Origin: Sipunculus nudus
Lineage: Eukaryota > Annelida > Sipuncula > Golfingiida > Sipunculidae
Assembly (NCBI GenBank): GCA_026874595.1
Contig: CM049318.1
Location: 47,162,456 to 47,226,455 of the forward strand
Direction of reading: 5' to 3'
DNA length: 64,000 bases
This document shows positions 60,187 through 64,000 of the stretch, piece by piece; position 1 is the stretch's first letter, and the number at the start of each line of letters is the position of its first letter. The notes below the pieces were generated by a model. It did no database searches. It was given only the letters and a program-made list of their open reading frames with translations, and had not been told where the DNA came from. The position numbers and the translations under genes are program-made.

Positions 60187-61202
60187 TCTACACATATATG
60201 TGTGTTTGTGAGTGCCTTTCATTCTTGTGTGTAGGAAAATAAGTGTCTAGGAAACTATACGGGCTGGAGCCACCTTCCTGGATAACTTAAATGACTAGCG
60301 ATTACCACTGCTTAGAGAAAAAAATAACTCATCCCCTGAAGTAAACTGTAAAGGTACATACACATTTATAACAGTATGTGCATTATCCCACATCAGTAGT
60401 TCATTAGTTTGGCTGAATGCAACATTTTTCTGGCGAAACCATCCTTGTACACTGACAATCTCCAAATTCACCTGTGTCATTCATTGTTATGGTTCTGTAT
60501 GTGAGTAAACACAGTCCACGTGTGTCTGTCTACCATAACAAGACTGTAGACCATCACTAGAATTCTGATCTTGCGCTTGCACAATTCCCAAACTAGGAGA
60601 AATTATATGACAGAAAAAAAACACAAGAAACACTTTGGTGATGCTTGAAAAATCTTGATTTGTATGGCCACCAGTTGGCGTGCGCGCTTTGTTTATATTT
60701 GTACCACTGATCTCGCAAACCTTACATCACTTATGTACAGGAGTACTAAAATGGTTTACAATGAAATATTAGCAGATACGATCATATTTTAAGGAGAAAA
60801 AAATCAAGCTATGTATGTAAAGCATTTAACACAATATGTGTAAATAAAATATACTTGGTATGTGAATAGGTACATTTAATATAAACAAAAAATGATTTTA
60901 GACAATCCCAAACTGGTCCGAGAACTAAGTTTGCGTGTTTAGTATGTAAATACAATTAAAACATAACCTTTCTTATCCTCTTGTCCCTGCTTACCTTGTT
61001 TATGTTTCGGTCACAGTTTATTTATTTCACGTTTTAAATAGCATTTTAATACAAGCTGAAAGACATGTCAAAACTGAATAAAAAAATGGCACCATATATT
61101 AAAGGCTTCATAGAAAGGTGAAGAATAAAATTGCATGGGGTGTCACATTTTTACAAACAAAATTTACTCGGGACGAATTTGCTACATATGCCCCTACACT
61201 AC

Positions 61203-61920
61203 ATGTGTTTATGGCATAATTTATTATTCATAATAAGACTGTTACTTTACATTATATGGTTGTAATTGTTGAATTGACTGTTTATTGAAATGTATGTGTT
61301 TATACTCGCTGATGATGGCAAAATAGATACATAATGTATGTAGGTATGCAGTAATGTTACTTGTGTTAAAGGCATTGCTTATTAGAAAATATAAGACTGC
61401 TACCCTACAATGTATTGATGTATTTGTTTAATTAAATATTTATTTAAATGTTTGGCACTTTGGGCCTGAGGCCTTTTTCCTGAATAAACTTCTGTACTCT
61501 TCTGATCAGAAGTCATCTCAGTTAATGAACCTCCAATGGGCCCATAAAGCAAATTTACATTTTTTTTCGGAAGGTTGTTAACATTATATAACAAACAGTA
61601 AACGTTTTTAGAATTGTTCCTTCTACACAGCTTCAATAACATAGTTGTCATATTCATATTTTGCTAATTTTCTGATTTTTTTCTGAAATACTCTATATTC
61701 AATAGAAACAATAAACATTTCTTGGCAAATAACTTGGGGGTAATATAACGGAATAAATAAAAACAGTTGTTACAAACATTGCAGAATTTCAGTACCGCAT
61801 GATTATTTAGTGTTATAATATATTTAAACATATGCATCCTACCGGAAGAATAGAAAAAATATTGTAAATAAAACATCTCAGGGGACTTTTTGTGCAAATT
61901 TTGGTCACATAACATATTTG
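61203..61920. other. Second LINE 3'-tail-like segment and unassigned DNA
   Basis: The phrase at 61303-61335 (tatactcgctgatgatggca, aaatagat) repeats that at 57412-57435 (gtactcattgatgacggcaa, aatagat) at the end of LINE remnant 2. It may be a further LINE 3' end or a displaced part of the same one. The rest is unassigned. Confidence 0.45.
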
Positions 61921-62530
61921 AAATTGAGGGTTTTGTGTCGCCACCAACATGGACCTTTTTTATACGGGCTTTAAACTCTTAATTTTAGCCTCTTTAAGCT
62001 TTTACTTAAAAATATTTTAAGATGAAACTGTCAAGCCATATGATTTCATTTTTCACAAGACTGGTGGCGCCACCTTCAATAATTGTATCCACCAAAGCAG
62101 ACATTTGCGGATACTTTGTTTTCACGCGGGTTCCGCCCCCTCTGCGTTCATTTCCGGACAACTCCTCTGAGACCCTTGGACCGATCATTCCGAAACAAAG
62201 CATAATTATTGCTTCATATATGAACTGTTGCACAAGAAAGACAAGTGGCGCCACCTGCAATCCTTTTCGTGCAGTACGCATCTCGGTGTCTTATTGATAA
62301 TAGCCCATATCTCAGGAGTGGTTCAATATATTGGGCTGAAAATGTGCATACCTATAGATCTTTTATCTCTTCATCTCGTACTCAAGACTGGTGGCGGCAT
62401 CTGTAATCGTATTTGCGTGGCATCCATCGATGCGTTGGCTTTTGGTGAAAATAATTCATATCTCAGGAGCGGTTCAATGGCATGTCCATCCATCTTGGAG
62501 AGTTTTTTCGTAGACTAGACAGGTAGCACC
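61920..62530. repeat. Palindrome-family repeat units
   Basis: Exact or near GGTGGCGCCACC at about 62063 and 62246, with wording like the 2380-5050 array (for example 'tcagacgttttttcacgcgggttccgcc' parallels 4880-4920). Non-coding. Confidence 0.7.
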
Positions 62531-62579
62531 ACCTACCTTCCCATTTTTTGTCCCCCGGTCCGCGGATGCGGGGGACATT

Positions 62580-63375
62580 GATTTCGGTTTGTATGTATGT
62601 CTATCTGTCCGTCCGTCAGGTTTTTTTTCGTTTCAGTGTGATAACTTTCCTGAATATTAAAATTCAAATTTGGGCCAGTAATTGCTCTCATGCATACCTT
62701 GGTTGGGTTTGGTTTTGGAGTGTATGGCTTCTGTCTGTCTGTCACTTTGTCTGTCCGTCTGTCAGATTTCGTTTCAATGCCATAACTTTCCTAAATATTA
62801 TCCGATTTCATTCAAATTTTGGTCAGTGATTGGTCTCATGCTTACCTTTGTTGGGATTGGTTTTGGAGTGTCTGGCTTCTTTCTAGCTATCTGTCTGTCT
62901 GTCACTTTGTCTCTCTGTCTGTCAGGTTTTCGATTCCATGGGATAACTTTCCTAAATATTATCCCATTTTATTCAAGTTTGGGTCAGTGATTACTCTCAT
63001 GCTTACCTTGGTTCGGATTGGTTTTGGAGTGTCTGGCTTCTGTCTGTCTGTCTGTCACTTTGTCTGTCAGTCAGGTTTTCGTTTCCGTGCAATAACTTTC
63101 CTAAATATTATCCAATTTCATTCAAATTTAGGCCAGTGATTGCTATCATGCTTACCTTGGTTAGGTTTGGTTTTGGAGTGTCTGGCTTCTGTCTGTCTGT
63201 CTGTCACTTTGCCTGTCAGTCTGTCAGGTTTTTCTTTCCGTGGGATAACTTTTCTAAATTTTTTTTCCGATTTCATTCAAATTTTGGCCAGTGATTGCTG
63301 TCATGCTTACCTTGGTTGGAATCGGTTTTGAAGTGTCTAGCTTCGATCTGTATGTCTGTCACTCTGTCTGTCCCT
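62580..63375. repeat. ~150-bp tandem repeat, 5 units
   Basis: The phrase GGTTTTGGAGTG recurs at 62711, 62859, 63020, 63169 and 63324. Each unit has a (CTGT)n run, 'ataactttcctaaatattat', 'ttcattcaaattt.gg.cagtgattg' and 'tcatgcttaccttggtt'. Overlapping open frames on + follow from the repeat and are not genes. Confidence 0.88.
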
Positions 63376-63429
63376 ACATTATGAAGCATGAAAAACAACC
63401 AGAGCCAAAGCGGGGGACATTAATTCCAC

Positions 63430-64000
63430 GAATTTTGCTTGTTTGTAGAATGCATTGCCGCCTTTTTCTCAGGAGTGGTTTGCTGTATTGATCTGAAATC
63501 TGAAAATGTTTATATATCTTAGATACCTCCAGCTAGTACACAAGACTGGTTGCGCCATCTGCAGTTGTTTTGGCGTGGCGTCCATCTGTCCACTTGCTTT
63601 GGGTGAAAATCGCTTATATATCAGCCTGAAATTTTGCATGTTTATCCGTCTTGAATAGCTTTATTGTAGACCAGACAGGTGGCGCCACCTGACGATCCGT
63701 TTTTATAGGATACCTTAATGCATTTTTCGCGGTAGTGGATTGGTCTCTCGGCCTGACATTTTGCATGCTCATTCGTCTTGGTCAGACTTCTTATTCCCGA
63801 GACGAGTGGCTCCTCCTGCAAGCACGCATTTGTAGAATATGTTCATGCGTTTATCTCAGAACTGGTTTAATATATCAACCTGAACTACCACATGTCCACA
63901 GATTTTGATTACCTCCATCTTGTACACGAGCCTGGTGGCGCCACCTACAATCGTTTTTACAAAGCGTAGATCCATCGTAGAACAGACAGGTGGTGCCACC
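63430..64000. repeat. Palindrome-family repeat units at the window end
   Basis: Units with 'ttgcatgtttat', 'tcttg.atagcttt' and 'ggtggcgccacct' near 63679 and 63933, plus the variant ggtggtgccacc at 63988. The array probably continues outside the window. Confidence 0.7.

Larger units (their letters stand above)
57444..61202. mobile_element. TIR DNA transposon, ~3.76 kb, no transposase visible
   Basis: The left end TAGTGTGGGGGCATATGT is matched inversely by the right end (ACATATGCCCCTACACTA). The similarity continues for about 60 bp through CCGAGTAA, TGTAAAAA and GACACCC, with small gaps. A TA dinucleotide is present at both ends and may be the target duplication. The interior is AT-rich and shows no transposase. 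It includes a C-run (58880-58893), a (TC)n(TA)n run and a hairpin. It sits directly at the 3' end of the second LINE remnant. Confidence 0.65.

Noticed and set aside
62548..63491. Overlapping frames with 'SVCLSVC' text
   Set aside because: They translate (CTGT)n-rich tandem repeats.

Overview
This is a window of animal genomic DNA that is mostly repeats. It has no operons, no Shine-Dalgarno-led genes and no CRISPR array. It is AT-rich, full of micro- and minisatellites, and holds decayed copies of LTR retrotransposons, LINEs and DNA transposons. Two spliced exons on the + strand look like the start of a Cys-loop (nicotinic-type) receptor subunit. The repeat style, the Gmr1-type retroelement and this receptor family fit a lophotrochozoan, most likely a mollusc and perhaps a bivalve. 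That placement is inference.

Layout. Positions 1-10045 hold diverged repeat units that share the palindrome GGTGGCGCCACC, a degenerate ~190-bp repeat, a solo LTR (6665-7584) and a truncated LTR (5486-5985). Positions 11387-14030 are a compound locus: two copies of a TATA-bearing segment, each followed by a 50-bp minisatellite. A second solo LTR in the opposite orientation (12709-13518) splits the second array. Positions 14404-21654 are a complete but dead Ty3/gypsy element on the minus strand, with both LTRs, a PBS, a PPT and a matching 4-bp flank. Its domain order is gag - protease - integrase - reverse transcriptase - RNase H. Integrase therefore precedes RT, as in the Gmr1 group, and gag carries a SCAN-like capsid segment.

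Positions 21655-35384 hold tandem repeats (29 bp, 34 bp, ~110 bp, ~175 bp), a pair of short GC-rich elements in inverted orientation (25133-25790 and 31838-31970), and a CACTA-like TIR element (28237-31218). Positions 35385-35457 are a signal-peptide exon and 51823-51995 an exon encoding the N-terminus of a nicotinic-type receptor subunit. They are in compatible phase and are separated by a ~16.4-kb intron that holds a PIF/Harbinger relic, a 4-kb 46-bp minisatellite and a 2.4-kb 27-bp minisatellite. The second exon appears to use a GC donor.

Positions 53760-61400 hold a repeat cluster, two unrelated LINE remnants and a ~3.8-kb TIR DNA transposon. Positions 61920-64000 return to the palindrome-bearing repeats around a ~150-bp tandem array. 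The only candidate functional host gene is the receptor, and its remaining exons are not visible here. The most interesting object is the Gmr1-like element with its relatives, which records insertion, LTR-LTR recombination and decay.
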